DNA from: Sporichthya polymorpha DSM 43042
GTDB taxonomy: Bacteria > Actinomycetota > Actinomycetes > Sporichthyales > Sporichthyaceae
DNA length: 64,000 nt
NCBI RefSeq assembly: GCF_000384115.1
Contig: NZ_KB913029.1
Span: forward strand, 117,039-181,038
Direction of reading: 5' to 3'
Positions 50,196 to 58,196 of the stretch are shown here, one piece after another. How positions within the stretch are numbered: the stretch's first letter is position 1; the number at the start of each line of letters is the position of its first letter. Both the position numbers and the translations under genes were made by a program. The notes under the pieces were generated by a model that was not told the DNA's origin, searched no databases, and saw nothing but the letters and a program-made list of their open reading frames with translations.

Positions 50196-52225
50196 CGAGT
50201 CCACGCCCGAGGCCCGCCTTCAGCCTCGCTGCTCTGATGGTCGCCGTCGTTGTCGCCTTCGCGGTCGTCCTCCTGACCGGCGGCGCGTCGGCACCCCCCC
50301 AAAGCATCCCGGACCCAGGTCAGTTCACGCGCTGGGGCCTGCCGATCGCCCGGGCCACCCACCACATGGCCGCCGCCGCGACGATCGGGTTGTTGATCCT
50401 CGCCGCCACCCTGGTGCCGGCGGCTCCCGGCACCAGAGGCCGCCAGCTCGGAGCACCCGGTCTGCGGGCCGTGCGGGCGGCCGCCGTCTGGGCCGTCGTC
50501 TGGGTGTGCGCCGGCTTCAGTGTCCTGGTGCTCACCTACTCCGATCTGGCCGGTGTTTCCCCGCTCTCGCCCGGGTTCGGGGAGCAGCTCCGCTTCTTCG
50601 TGACCGAGTTCGACCTCGGTCGTTCCTATGCGGTGAGCACCCTGACAGCGGCCGCCGTGATCGCGGGTTGCCTCCTCGCGACCCGAGTCTCGACCTCGGG
50701 GCTGCTCGCCATTGCCTCCCTCCTGGCCCTGCTCCCGTTCGCTCTCACCGGCCATTCCTCCGGCGATGCCAACCACGGCAACGGCGTCACGCTGCAGGCG
50801 GCGCACACGATCGGAATCAGCATCTGGGTGGGCGGTCTCGCGGCGCTCCTTCTGATGCGGCATCACCTCGACAACGCCGGGCGCGCCGCCGCGATGCGGT
50901 ACTCGCGCCTGGCGACGTGGTGCTTCCTGATCGTGACGGCCTCCGGCATCGGCAACGCGATCCTCCGGCTCGAATCGTGGTCCGGACTTCGGTCGAACTA
51001 CGGCACGCTGCTGATCGCGAAGGCGTGCATTCTCGGCACCGTCGGTTTCCTCGCCGTCCGCCAACGCCGCGCTCTGGTCGCGGGTCCCGCAGAGGACCTG
51101 AGCACGCCGCAGCTCCTGCGCCTGGCCCGCGTCGAGGTGACCCTGCTGGCCACCGCCGTCGGGCTGGCCGTCGCGCTGGCGCGGACCATCCCGGGCTCCG
51201 ACGACGGGGAGGAGCTCCGTCCGCCGCTGGCGTCCCCCCTCGGGTACCCCGTCCCGCCGGAGCTTACGGGGGCACGCTGGTTGACGGCCTGGCGGCCCGA
51301 CCTGCTGTGGCTCTGCATCGCCGTCATCGCCGCCGGGTGGTACCTGGGCGCCGTGATCCGCCTGCACCACCGCGGCGACCGCTGGCCGGTCCTCCGCCTG
51401 CTGTCCTGGCTCGCCGGCTGCGTCCTGCTGGTGTGGGCGACCAGCGGGGCGCCGGGCGCGTACGGCCGCGTGTTGTTCAGCATGCACATGGTGTCGCACA
51501 TGACGATCGCCATGCTCGTCCCGGTGCTGCTCGTGCTGGCGGCGCCCGTGACGCTGGCGTTACGCAGCCTGCCGGCCCGGACCGACGACAGCCGCGGGCC
51601 CCGCGAATGGCTCCTGGTGGCGGTGCACGCGCGCGCGTTCCGGCTCCTCGCCTGGGCGCCACTGGCCGCGGCCAATTTCGCAATCAGCCTCGTGATCTTC
51701 TACAACACTGAGCTGTTCGAACTGGCACTACGCACCCACACCGGTCACGTGCTGATGACCGTTCACTTCCTCCTCGCCGGCTACGTCTTCGCCTGGGTGA
51801 TCTGCGGCCCGGACCCCGGGCCGCGCCGTCCGCCCTACGTGTTCCGCGTCATGCTCCTGCTGGGCACCTTCGCCTTCCACGCCTTCTTCGGCCTCGCCCA
51901 GATGAGCAGCACCACGATCCTCGCCGAGTCGTGGTTCTCCGCCATCCCCCGCGGCTGGGGACCCAGCCTGCTGGCCGATCAACAGCGCGGCGGCGGCTTC
52001 GCTTGGGGCTTCGGCGACATCCCCGTGCTGGTGATGGCCTTGGCCCTCGGCCGGGCCTGGCTCACCGCTGACCGGCGGGAAGCCCGCCGGCTGGACCGGC
52101 GCGCCGATCGCGACGGGGACAGCGACCTTGACGCCTACAACGCCTACCTCGCGCGCCTCGCCGAGGGCAAGGTTGCCAGCCCGCGGGCGGAGGGCCTCGT
52201 TCCAGAAATCGGCGATTCCCGATAA
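50192..52225 (+). CDS. Fused CopD-CtaG copper/cytochrome oxidase assembly protein
   Basis: 677 residues with about sixteen helices. The first half is a CopD domain (ARATHHMAAAATIG, ALTGHSSGDANHGNGVTLQ, WVGGLAALLLM), a copper-import membrane family; the second half is a Caa3-CtaG domain (LFSMHMVSHMTIAMLVPVLL, LFELALRTHTGHVLMTVHFL, LADQQRGGGFAWGFGDIPV) used in copper insertion into cytochrome oxidase. The His/Met-rich loops face the outside. This fusion is common in actinobacteria. It ends the operon started at 48714. Confidence 0.92.
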   Translation: MTSPRPRPAFSLAALMVAVVVAFAVVLLTGGASAPPQSIPDPGQFTRWGLPIARATHHMAAAATIGLLILAATLVPAAPGTRGRQLGAPGLRAVRAAAVWAVVWVCAGFSVLVLTYSDLAGVSPLSPGFGEQLRFFVTEFDLGRSYAVSTLTAAAVIAGCLLATRVSTSGLLAIASLLALLPFALTGHSSGDANHGNGVTLQAAHTIGISIWVGGLAALLLMRHHLDNAGRAAAMRYSRLATWCFLIVTASGIGNAILRLESWSGLRSNYGTLLIAKACILGTVGFLAVRQRRALVAGPAEDLSTPQLLRLARVEVTLLATAVGLAVALARTIPGSDDGEELRPPLASPLGYPVPPELTGARWLTAWRPDLLWLCIAVIAAGWYLGAVIRLHHRGDRWPVLRLLSWLAGCVLLVWATSGAPGAYGRVLFSMHMVSHMTIAMLVPVLLVLAAPVTLALRSLPARTDDSRGPREWLLVAVHARAFRLLAWAPLAAANFAISLVIFYNTELFELALRTHTGHVLMTVHFLLAGYVFAWVICGPDPGPRRPPYVFRVMLLLGTFAFHAFFGLAQMSSTTILAESWFSAIPRGWGPSLLADQQRGGGFAWGFGDIPVLVMALALGRAWLTADRREARRLDRRADRDGDSDLDAYNAYLARLAEGKVASPRAEGLVPEIGDSR

Positions 52226-52244
52226 CATCGGTATATGACGATGT
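52225..52244. promoter_or_regulatory. Dyad overlapping the ArsR start
   Basis: ACATCG (52225-52230) and CGATGT (52239-52244) are exact complements 8 bp apart, and cover both possible start codons (52235 and 52241). ArsR/SmtB repressors often bind such sites to control themselves. Confidence 0.5.
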
Positions 52245-52666
52245 CACGAGCCGCTCACGTGGCGCTGCCGGATCTTGAGTTATCGGCCGCAGCTTCCTTG
52301 TTCAGGGGGCTCTCGGATCCGAGCCGCCTCGCACTCGTGCAGCATCTGGCCCGGGGAGAGCATCGCGTCATGGACCTGGTCGACCACCTCGGGTTGGCCC
52401 AGTCCACCGTGTCCGAACACCTGGCGTGTCTGCGGGACTGCGGCCTGGTGACGGTCCGCCCCGAGGGCCGGTCGTCGTGGTATTCCCTGTCTCGGCCGGA
52501 ACTGTTCGACCTGCTCGCCGCCGCCGAAGCTGTGCTTGCCGCGACCGGCGAGCGGGTCACGCTCTGCCCCGCCATTCACGCTTCAGCAGCGACGCCCTCA
52601 AGTCGACCAGCGCGTGGGCGTCCGTCAGTTTCCGCCCCGCGCCGGCGTCGAGGACGTGCGGAATGA
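52235..52666 (+). CDS. ArsR/SmtB-family metal sensor, CmtR-like
   Basis: 143 residues. The winged helix has VMDLVDHLGLAQSTVSEHLA as recognition part. Cys65 and Cys69 in HLACLRDCGLV and Cys111 in VTLCP sit where CmtR, the mycobacterial cadmium/lead sensor, places its three ligands. It should repress until metal binds. The last 30 residues are basic and low-complexity. It is coupled by ATGA to a CDF exporter. No BlaI dyad here, so this unit has its own control. Confidence 0.88.
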   Translation: MTMSRAAHVALPDLELSAAASLFRGLSDPSRLALVQHLARGEHRVMDLVDHLGLAQSTVSEHLACLRDCGLVTVRPEGRSSWYSLSRPELFDLLAAAEAVLAATGERVTLCPAIHASAATPSSRPARGRPSVSAPRRRRGRAE

Positions 52667-53592
52667 GCGAGGCGCACGGGCACGGCCACGATCACAGCCC
52701 CGCCGGCGCTCCGAAGGGGGTCCTTGCCGGCGTTCTTGGGGTCACGCTGACGGTCCTGATTGCGGAGGTCGCGGGAGCGTTGTGGTCCGGCAGCCTTGCT
52801 CTACTGGCGGACGCCGGGCACATGCTCACCGATGCCGCCGGACTGTCCCTGGCGCTGTTCGCGGCGGTCCTCATGCAGCGTCCGCCGAACGACCGGCTGA
52901 CCTGGGGATATCGACGCGCCGAGATCCTCGCGGCCGCGGCGCAGGCGGCGGTCCTTCTCGCCGTCGCGACGTACATCCTCGTCGAGGCTATCCGCCGACT
53001 GTTCGACCCCAGCGAGATCGAATCCGGGGTCATGATCGTCTTCGGGATCGTGGGCCTGCTGGGCAATGCGGTGGGTATCGCCCTGCTCGCCCGGGCTCGC
53101 CGCACGCACGGCGAGAATCTGAACACCCGCGCCGCCATGCTCGAGGTGATCAACGACGCGCTGGGCTCAGTCGCGGTGCTCGTCGCCGCCGCGGTCATCG
53201 CCCTGACCGGCTGGGAGCGCGCCGACGCACTGGTATCGCTGGTGATCGGGACCCTGATCGTGCCCCGGACGTGGCGGATCCTTCGGCAGGCGGTCAACAT
53301 CCTGCTTGAGGCCACGCCGAGCGACCTCGACATGGCCGAGGTGCGACGCCATCTGTTGGAACTTCCTCATGTACGGGCCGTACACGACCTCCATGCCTCA
53401 ACCGTCGGCACCGGCCTCCCGGTCCTGACCGTGCATCTGGTGGTCGACGACGACTGCTTCCACGACGGGCACCTCATGACACTGCTCGACGAGGCCCAGG
53501 ACGCCCTGGCGGGAACCTTCGACGTGGAGCACTCGACGATCCAGTTCGAAGCAGCATCCCACTCGGCCCACGAACCGCACGCCCACGCCTGA
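52663..53592 (+). CDS. CDF-family divalent cation exporter (CzcD/ZitB-like)
   Basis: 309 residues from ATG 52663. A His-rich start (SEAHGHGHDHS), six helices and a C-terminal cytoplasmic ferredoxin-like domain ending in a His-rich HSAHEPHAHA. Helix 2 has ADAGHMLTDAAG, the usual HxxxD; the matching helix 5 site reads EVINDALGSVAV, with Glu where zinc exporters often have His. Exports Zn, Cd or Co against protons. Controlled by the CmtR-like protein upstream. Confidence 0.92.
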   Translation: MSEAHGHGHDHSPAGAPKGVLAGVLGVTLTVLIAEVAGALWSGSLALLADAGHMLTDAAGLSLALFAAVLMQRPPNDRLTWGYRRAEILAAAAQAAVLLAVATYILVEAIRRLFDPSEIESGVMIVFGIVGLLGNAVGIALLARARRTHGENLNTRAAMLEVINDALGSVAVLVAAAVIALTGWERADALVSLVIGTLIVPRTWRILRQAVNILLEATPSDLDMAEVRRHLLELPHVRAVHDLHASTVGTGLPVLTVHLVVDDDCFHDGHLMTLLDEAQDALAGTFDVEHSTIQFEAASHSAHEPHAHA

Positions 53593-53599
53593 CAGCACG

Positions 53600-54616
53600 T
53601 CAGGGACGGGTGGCGCCCGCCCACGGCATGTCAGTGATCGGCCGGATCCGCACGCGACTGTTGGGGTTGGGCGCGTCGACCATCTGGCCGTTGCCGATGT
53701 AGATGCCGACGTGGCTGATCGGGCTGTAGAAGTACACGAGATCGCCCGGCGCCAGCTCCGAGCGCGGAATCTTCCGCCCGGTCTCGTATTGCAGCCGCGA
53801 CGAGTGCGGCAAGGAGACACCGGCAGCCCGCCACGCCATCATCGTCAGGCCGGAACAGTCCCAAGCGTCGGGCCCGGCGGCCGCCCACACATACCTGTCG
53901 CCGACCTGCTTGAGAGCGAACTCGACTGCCTTGGCCGCGCGTCCGCTGTCCGGAAGCGGCAAATCCTCCAACAACGGCCGGGGGTCGGATCGGGATGCGC
54001 GGTCGAGCTGCATGCGCTCGCGGGCGGTCAGCCGGTTCAACACCTCGCGAGCTGCGCGCAGCTTCTTCTCGACCTCAGATTTCTCCGCCGCGAGAGCCTT
54101 GCGCTGCGCTTCTACCGCGGCCAGATGCTGGGCCGCCGCGGTTTGATCCGCCACCAGGTCGCGCCGGGCCTCGACCACCTTACGCAGCGCGACCGCCTCG
54201 CGGTCCCCGAGCGCGTCGAGCGACGTCGCGTGCTCGAGAAAGGCGTCGGGGTCCTCGGCGAACACAAGTTGAAGCGTTCGGTCGAGGCCCCCGTTGCGGT
54301 AAGCCGCTGCCGCGAACGCGCCCACGGATTTCTGCAGCTCGGTGACCTCCGCCTGTTGGGCGGTGGCCCGACGCTGGGCCCGGCCGAAGTTGAGCTCCGC
54401 GTCACGCAGGGCCACCCGAGCGTCGTTGTAGCGTTCGGTCGCCTGCTCGGCCTGGTGATAGAGCGCCTCGACCTGGCGACGTGCCTCTGCGACGCTGAGC
54501 TCAGGTTCCGCCCGCGCCACGCCCATCAGTCCGGTCACCGCGAGTAGGGCCGCCGCGCCGGCAGCCAGACTCGCCCGCAGGCCGCAACGCGCTCGGCGGG
54601 GGGAATTCAGCGACAC
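53600..54616 (-). CDS. Secreted NlpC/P60 endopeptidase with coiled coil (RipA-like)
   Basis: 338 residues from GTG 54616, five nt after GGAGG (GTG 54619 also possible). Signal peptide to about residue 37, a long coiled coil (about 40-205), then the NlpC/P60 domain: Cys in DAWDCSGLTMMA, His in ISHVGIYIGNG, and the third polar residue in NPNSRV. It cleaves D-Glu-mDAP links in peptidoglycan, as in RipA. A BlaI-type dyad (d) lies 43 bp before its start, so it belongs to the regulon. Confidence 0.9.
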   Translation of the reverse strand: MSLNSPRRARCGLRASLAAGAAALLAVTGLMGVARAEPELSVAEARRQVEALYHQAEQATERYNDARVALRDAELNFGRAQRRATAQQAEVTELQKSVGAFAAAAYRNGGLDRTLQLVFAEDPDAFLEHATSLDALGDREAVALRKVVEARRDLVADQTAAAQHLAAVEAQRKALAAEKSEVEKKLRAAREVLNRLTARERMQLDRASRSDPRPLLEDLPLPDSGRAAKAVEFALKQVGDRYVWAAAGPDAWDCSGLTMMAWRAAGVSLPHSSRLQYETGRKIPRSELAPGDLVYFYSPISHVGIYIGNGQMVDAPNPNSRVRIRPITDMPWAGATRP

Positions 54617-54658
54617 CACGACCTCCGGGTTCCATGCGCGCGCAGCGGTATGCGGACC

Positions 54659-54675
54659 TACTAACGCCGATAGGA
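54659..54675. promoter_or_regulatory. BlaI-type dyad d
   Basis: TACTA-ACGCCGA-TAGGA, one mismatch, 7-bp spacer; upstream of the NlpC/P60 gene on the minus strand. Confidence 0.6.
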
Positions 54676-54773
54676 GACGTTACCCCGGACCCTTGCGAGC
54701 GGCCCGGGAGGTCTGCGTGATGTTGACCTGGCCTTGAACCAAGTTCCGGCTGAGACACCGCCGCCCCGGCCAC

Positions 54774-54790
54774 TACTATGGATCATAGTA
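54774..54790. promoter_or_regulatory. BlaI-type dyad e (exact)
   Basis: TACTATG-GAT-CATAGTA is a fully symmetric 17-bp dyad, core TACTA-N7-TAGTA, 25 bp before the WhiB start at 54816. Confidence 0.75.
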
Positions 54791-54815
54791 ACCGATGAAA
54801 GGATGCCGTCCTCCT

Positions 54816-55100
54816 ATGGGGTCATGCGAAGCCGCGGACGCCCGAGTCGGCGAATGGCGCTCCGCCGCGGCGTGCGCGGGTTCGGATCCCGAGATCTTCT
54901 TCCCCATCGGCACGATCGGCCCCAGTCTTCGCGATGTCGCCCGCGCTGTGGCGATCTGTCGAAGTTGCCCAGTGTCGGCAAGATGTCTGGACTGGGCCCT
55001 TCGTTCCGGCCAGGAGTTCGGTGTCTGGGGCGGCACGACCGAGGAGGATCGACGGCCCCTGCTTCGCGGTCGCGACCGCGAAGCGCTGGCGCAACATTAG
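54816..55100 (+). CDS. WhiB-family iron-sulfur transcription factor
   Basis: 94 residues from ATG 54816, chosen because AAAGGA lies nine nt upstream (ATG 54795 would add seven residues without a ribosome site). Cys20, Cys48, Cys51 and Cys57 bind the [4Fe-4S] cluster (C-x2-C-x5-C pattern), and GVWGGTTEEDRR carries the beta-turn that contacts sigma region 4. WhiB proteins sense oxygen, NO or redox state at promoters. An exact BlaI dyad in its promoter puts it inside the regulon; its last 4 bp overlap the convergent CtaG gene. Confidence 0.92.
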   Translation: MGSCEAADARVGEWRSAAACAGSDPEIFFPIGTIGPSLRDVARAVAICRSCPVSARCLDWALRSGQEFGVWGGTTEEDRRPLLRGRDREALAQH

Positions 55101-56128
55101 TCGCTGCCGCGGGCCGGTGCCGGCAGGTTCCCGGTCCCGCCCGGACGCTCGCCGGTACGCAGGTGCGCGAACCGCGGGTCCGACTCCCACCAGGGCTTCA
55201 GCAATGGACCGTCCCCGGAGTGCAGCTCATCCAGCACCGCGTCCACCTCGCGCGCGGTCTCCGCATCGGCCAAGCGGGCCAGCCAGAACGCGATAATGAT
55301 GAAGGGCACCCCCGCGATGTGCCCGACCAGCCAGTACCAGCCGCCTCCGATCTTTTGATCTAAGGCCAACGACGGGCCCCAATCCCGGGCCACCGCGGCG
55401 TAGAAGTCGCCCGCGATGATCCCCCCACCCGTGATCAGCGCCAGGCCGAGGGCGGCGTTGGCGATGACTTCGCCCATCCCGATGAACATGGACAACAGCT
55501 GCGGATAGCGCGCCGGTACCGGGTCGAGCTGCAGGCGCGTCCAGTAGTAGACGAACCCGAGAACGAGGAACAACGTCAAGCTCGCGACATCAACGGCCTC
55601 GTGGCGCATCGTCGCCTCGAACCAGGGCGAGAAGAAGTAGACCCACGGCAGGATCAGAAACAACACCGCGCCAACGAAGGGATGCCCCAGCCGGCGGACG
55701 GCGCGGGCCCGCAGCAACGCGGCCGCAGCTCGACGGCCCGCCGGGGGCATCGCCGCGGCAGCGAGCGACAGTGGCATCCCCAAGGCCAGCAGGAGTGGGA
55801 CGACGATGAACACCGCAGAGACCAAAGTGGCCCGCGCCCAGAACAACGTGTCCGCGTAGGCGCCCAGGAACGAGTGCGTGATCAGCACCAGCGCCCCCGT
55901 GCCGGCGAGGAAGGCCGCCGTCCGGTACCAAGGCCACCGAGTGCCGCGTCGTCGAGCACGCCAGACGCCCCACAGATACGCCAGCGAGAGAACGAGAGCA
56001 ACCGCGAGCATCGGCCAGTCGGCCGACCAACCCCGCCAGGCTGCGGCGCGGGACGTCAGCGGCTCGAGGTCGGCACCCAAGGGGATCGCCCAGGGCAGGG
56101 AGACGTCAGGCCCGGTCCGGAGCACCAT
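55097..56128 (-). CDS. CtaG-type cytochrome oxidase assembly membrane protein
   Basis: 343 residues with eight or nine helices. LVLITHSFLGAYADTLFWA, FGDFYAAVARDWGPSLALDQKIGG-like motif (RDWGPSLALDQKIGGG) and GWYWLVGHIAGVPF match Caa3_CtaG. Unlike the protein at 50192 it has no CopD half. A C-terminal cytoplasmic tail of about 70 residues is polar. It starts within the last codons of the 118-residue gene (23-bp overlap), so the two form one transcript, controlled by dyad f. Confidence 0.88.
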   Translation of the reverse strand: MVLRTGPDVSLPWAIPLGADLEPLTSRAAAWRGWSADWPMLAVALVLSLAYLWGVWRARRRGTRWPWYRTAAFLAGTGALVLITHSFLGAYADTLFWARATLVSAVFIVVPLLLALGMPLSLAAAAMPPAGRRAAAALLRARAVRRLGHPFVGAVLFLILPWVYFFSPWFEATMRHEAVDVASLTLFLVLGFVYYWTRLQLDPVPARYPQLLSMFIGMGEVIANAALGLALITGGGIIAGDFYAAVARDWGPSLALDQKIGGGWYWLVGHIAGVPFIIIAFWLARLADAETAREVDAVLDELHSGDGPLLKPWWESDPRFAHLRTGERPGGTGNLPAPARGSD

Positions 56129-56462
56129 CAGGTCCGGAAGGATCCGAGGCGGCGGTAGCAGCCGCCACGTCCCGCTGGGCGTCGACGGGCAGGTCTGCGG
56201 ACGACTCCGGCGAGGGGTCGGATGCCGGCTCCCCGGCCGGCTCCGGTGCCGCCCAGCCGCCGGGCCGGCGCGCTTCGTCGAGCCGCTTCATCCGGCCGAT
56301 GATCGACCAGCCCAGCAGACCCACCGCTACGACGCTCGCAAGGAAGAAGACCAGACCGATCACACCGGGCTGAACCTTGGACTCGTCGATGGGTTGCGGC
56401 GGGGGCGTCGAGGCGTGTGCCGCGAGCCATCCGAGCCCCAACTCTGTACCTGCATGCCGCAC
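56106..56462 (-). CDS. Small single-span membrane protein, paralogue of the mca-linked one
   Basis: 118 residues from GTG 56462. DESKVQPGVIGLVFFLASVV, continuing one helix, then SIIGRMKRLDEARRPGG and an acidic Pro-rich tail. The DExKVxPGxIxL motif, helix and following basic RM.RL segment repeat the layout of the 91-residue protein at 1423. Here it precedes ctaG, there mca. It may be a small envelope accessory protein. Dyad f lies 27 bp upstream. Confidence 0.7.
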   Translation of the reverse strand: MRHAGTELGLGWLAAHASTPPPQPIDESKVQPGVIGLVFFLASVVAVGLLGWSIIGRMKRLDEARRPGGWAAPEPAGEPASDPSPESSADLPVDAQRDVAAATAASDPSGPDGAPDRA

Positions 56463-56488
56463 TGCAGCTGCACCAGCCTTCCCAGAAC

Positions 56489-56505
56489 TCCTATGTAGGA
56501 TAGTA
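56489..56505. promoter_or_regulatory. BlaI-type dyad f
   Basis: TCCTA-TGTAGGA-TAGTA, one mismatch, 7-bp spacer; sits in the divergent gap and can control both the 118-residue/CtaG operon and the TlpA gene. Confidence 0.65.
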
Positions 56506-56540
56506 GAAGCAGCGTTGTAGGTCTCCGGGAGGGTCCGCTC

Positions 56541-57143
56541 ATGGCGTTTTCCTGGAGTGCATCCCGCGGGCGCGTGTCTCTGGTCCTCGTCGTGGCGGCC
56601 GCCTTGCTCGGCGGGTGCGGCGGCGACGCGTCCTCCCCCGCGGCCCTGAATGACTCCGGCTTCGTCTCGGGGTCAGGCGCCGTCACGATCATTACCCCGG
56701 CGGAGCGCGGAGACCCAATCTCGCTGGAGGGGCCGCTGCTCGGTGGCTCTGAGCGCCTCGACCTCGCAAGCCTGCGGGGGAAGGTCGTGCTGATCAACAT
56801 CTGGGGATCCTGGTGTGCCCCCTGTCGTAAGGAGGCACCCGAACTGGAAGCCGCGTGGAAGAAGCTCAAAGCTCACGGCGTGCAGTTCGTAGGCGTGAAC
56901 ACGCGTGACGATGCCGCCGGTGCGGCCGAGGCGTTCGAACGCCGCTACAAGATCTCCTACCCCAGCCTGCGCGACCCGGACGGAAGGCTTCAATTGGCGT
57001 TCAGGAAGACGCTTCCGCCTCGCGCCATCCCCAGCACGCTCGTCCTTGACCGCGAAGGCCGCGTCGCCGCTCGCATCGTGGGCGCCAGCACGATGCGCAC
57101 CTTCGTGGCGCTGATCGAGGACGTGCTGGCTGAGACCGCTTGA
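56541..57143 (+). CDS. TlpA/ResA-type thioredoxin lipoprotein
   Basis: 200 residues. Lipobox LLGGC (Cys26) anchors it outside the membrane. The redox motif WCAPC (residues 91-95) follows VVLINIWGS, and PPRAIPSTLVLD gives the cis-proline loop. It should reduce or oxidise thiols of exported proteins; next to CtaG and copper genes, a natural role is keeping the CuA or haem c apoprotein cysteines reduced. Upstream dyad f includes it in the regulon. Confidence 0.92.
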   Translation: MAFSWSASRGRVSLVLVVAAALLGGCGGDASSPAALNDSGFVSGSGAVTIITPAERGDPISLEGPLLGGSERLDLASLRGKVVLINIWGSWCAPCRKEAPELEAAWKKLKAHGVQFVGVNTRDDAAGAAEAFERRYKISYPSLRDPDGRLQLAFRKTLPPRAIPSTLVLDREGRVAARIVGASTMRTFVALIEDVLAETA

Positions 57144-57201
57144 GGCGTGACGGCTGGCACAAGTGGGGAACGCTCCGACTGAGCCCTAGGTCGATCTTAA
57201 G

Positions 57202-57429
57202 TTAACCTGGTGCGCCGTCGTCCGGCTGAGCCGCGCCGTCGGCCGGGCCGTCTACATCAATCTGAGGCCCCGATGCTGCCGGCTCAGCCGGCGCGGCCGG
57301 CGCGTCTCCGACAGGGCCCTCGTCGACCGACGCTACCGGCGGCGCCCCGAGAAGCACGGCCGCGCAGATGAGGGCGAAGACCGCGACCGGAATGCCTAGG
57401 AACACCAGCAAGACCTGCCACCAGCTCAC
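57202..57429 (-). CDS. Small single-span membrane protein
   Basis: 75 residues from GTG 57429. An N-terminal helix (WWQVLLVFLGIPVAVFALIC) and an acidic, Ala/Pro-rich outer tail. Dyad g lies 47 bp before the start, so it is a regulon member. No family recognised. The following gap (57430-57803) holds dyads g and h and no other gene. Confidence 0.65.
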   Translation of the reverse strand: MSWWQVLLVFLGIPVAVFALICAAVLLGAPPVASVDEGPVGDAPAAPAEPAASGPQIDVDGPADGAAQPDDGAPG

Positions 57430-57475
57430 GCGAGCGCCTGCCTCGCCGGGGCACCGGAGGTGCCCCCGCCACTGC

Positions 57476-57492
57476 TACTATTCGGCATAGTC
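57476..57492. promoter_or_regulatory. BlaI-type dyad g
   Basis: TACTA-TTCGGCA-TAGTC, one mismatch, 7-bp spacer; upstream of the 75-residue minus-strand gene. Confidence 0.6.
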
Positions 57493-57747
57493 GAGGACCG
57501 TATCCCGCGCCCAGAGAGGACAGCGCGTGCGGGGGGCAAGTTGCGAAGGATCAGGGACGGGAGTCGCATCCTGCGCCGCGTGGCGCCGTCCCATAGGGCC
57601 TTCAGCATCATGTCCGGCGCCGTGAACGGCGGAGGTCCCGCCCACCACCCGCCGCCGAGGGCTTGCTCTTGGCGGCCCGCTGATCCCGATCGGCGGAGTC
57701 CGCTCCGTCAGACGCACGACTCGGGACGTGCTGACGAGTGTCTGCGC

Positions 57748-57764
57748 TAGTACCATGCTCCGTA
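57748..57764. promoter_or_regulatory. Degenerate BlaI-type dyad h before the repressor gene
   Basis: TAGTA-CCATGCT-CCGTA matches the pattern poorly (three mismatches in ten) but keeps the 7-bp spacing and lies 39 bp upstream of the BlaI-type gene, where a weak autoregulatory site would be. Confidence 0.3.
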
Positions 57765-57803
57765 ACAATCGCCCGCCGATGTGCCTGGCCCTGGAGGATC
57801 TGA

Positions 57804-58196
57804 GTGCGAGGCTTCGGCGATCTTGAGGCCGTCATCATGGAGCGGCTGTGGGCGGCGGACGCGGCCATGACCGTGCGACAGGTCCACACCGACCTTTATG
57901 ACGAGCGCTCCCTCGCCTACACCACCGTGATGACGGTGATGGACAAGCTTCACCGTAAGGGCTGGCTACTGCGCGAGCCGGTCGGTCGCGCGTACGAGTA
58001 CCGTCCCGCCATCAGCCGGGAGCAGTACACCGCTGACCTCATGGGTGAAGCGCTGTCGGCGAGTTCAGATCGCAGCGCCACGCTCGTAGCGTTTCTCGAA
58101 CAGCTTGGCCCGGCCGAGGCATCAGAGCTGCGGCACGCCTTCGACCGGTTGTCGGGCCACCAGCAGTCCACGTCGAGCCGGCGTCGGCGTCGATGA
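57804..58196 (+). CDS. BlaI/MecI/CopY-family repressor
   Basis: 130 residues from GTG 57804, five nt after GGAGGA. The winged helix runs from GDLEAVIMERLWAA through AYTTVMTVMDKLHRKGWL; the C-terminal dimerisation helices follow. BlaI-type repressors are released by cleavage by an M56 protease or, in CopY, by copper. An M56 gene overlaps its stop, and ten matching dyads occur nearby. No CxCxxxxCxC copper motif is present, so proteolysis, not direct copper binding, is the likely release. Confidence 0.92.
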   Translation: MRGFGDLEAVIMERLWAADAAMTVRQVHTDLYDERSLAYTTVMTVMDKLHRKGWLLREPVGRAYEYRPAISREQYTADLMGEALSASSDRSATLVAFLEQLGPAEASELRHAFDRLSGHQQSTSSRRRRR

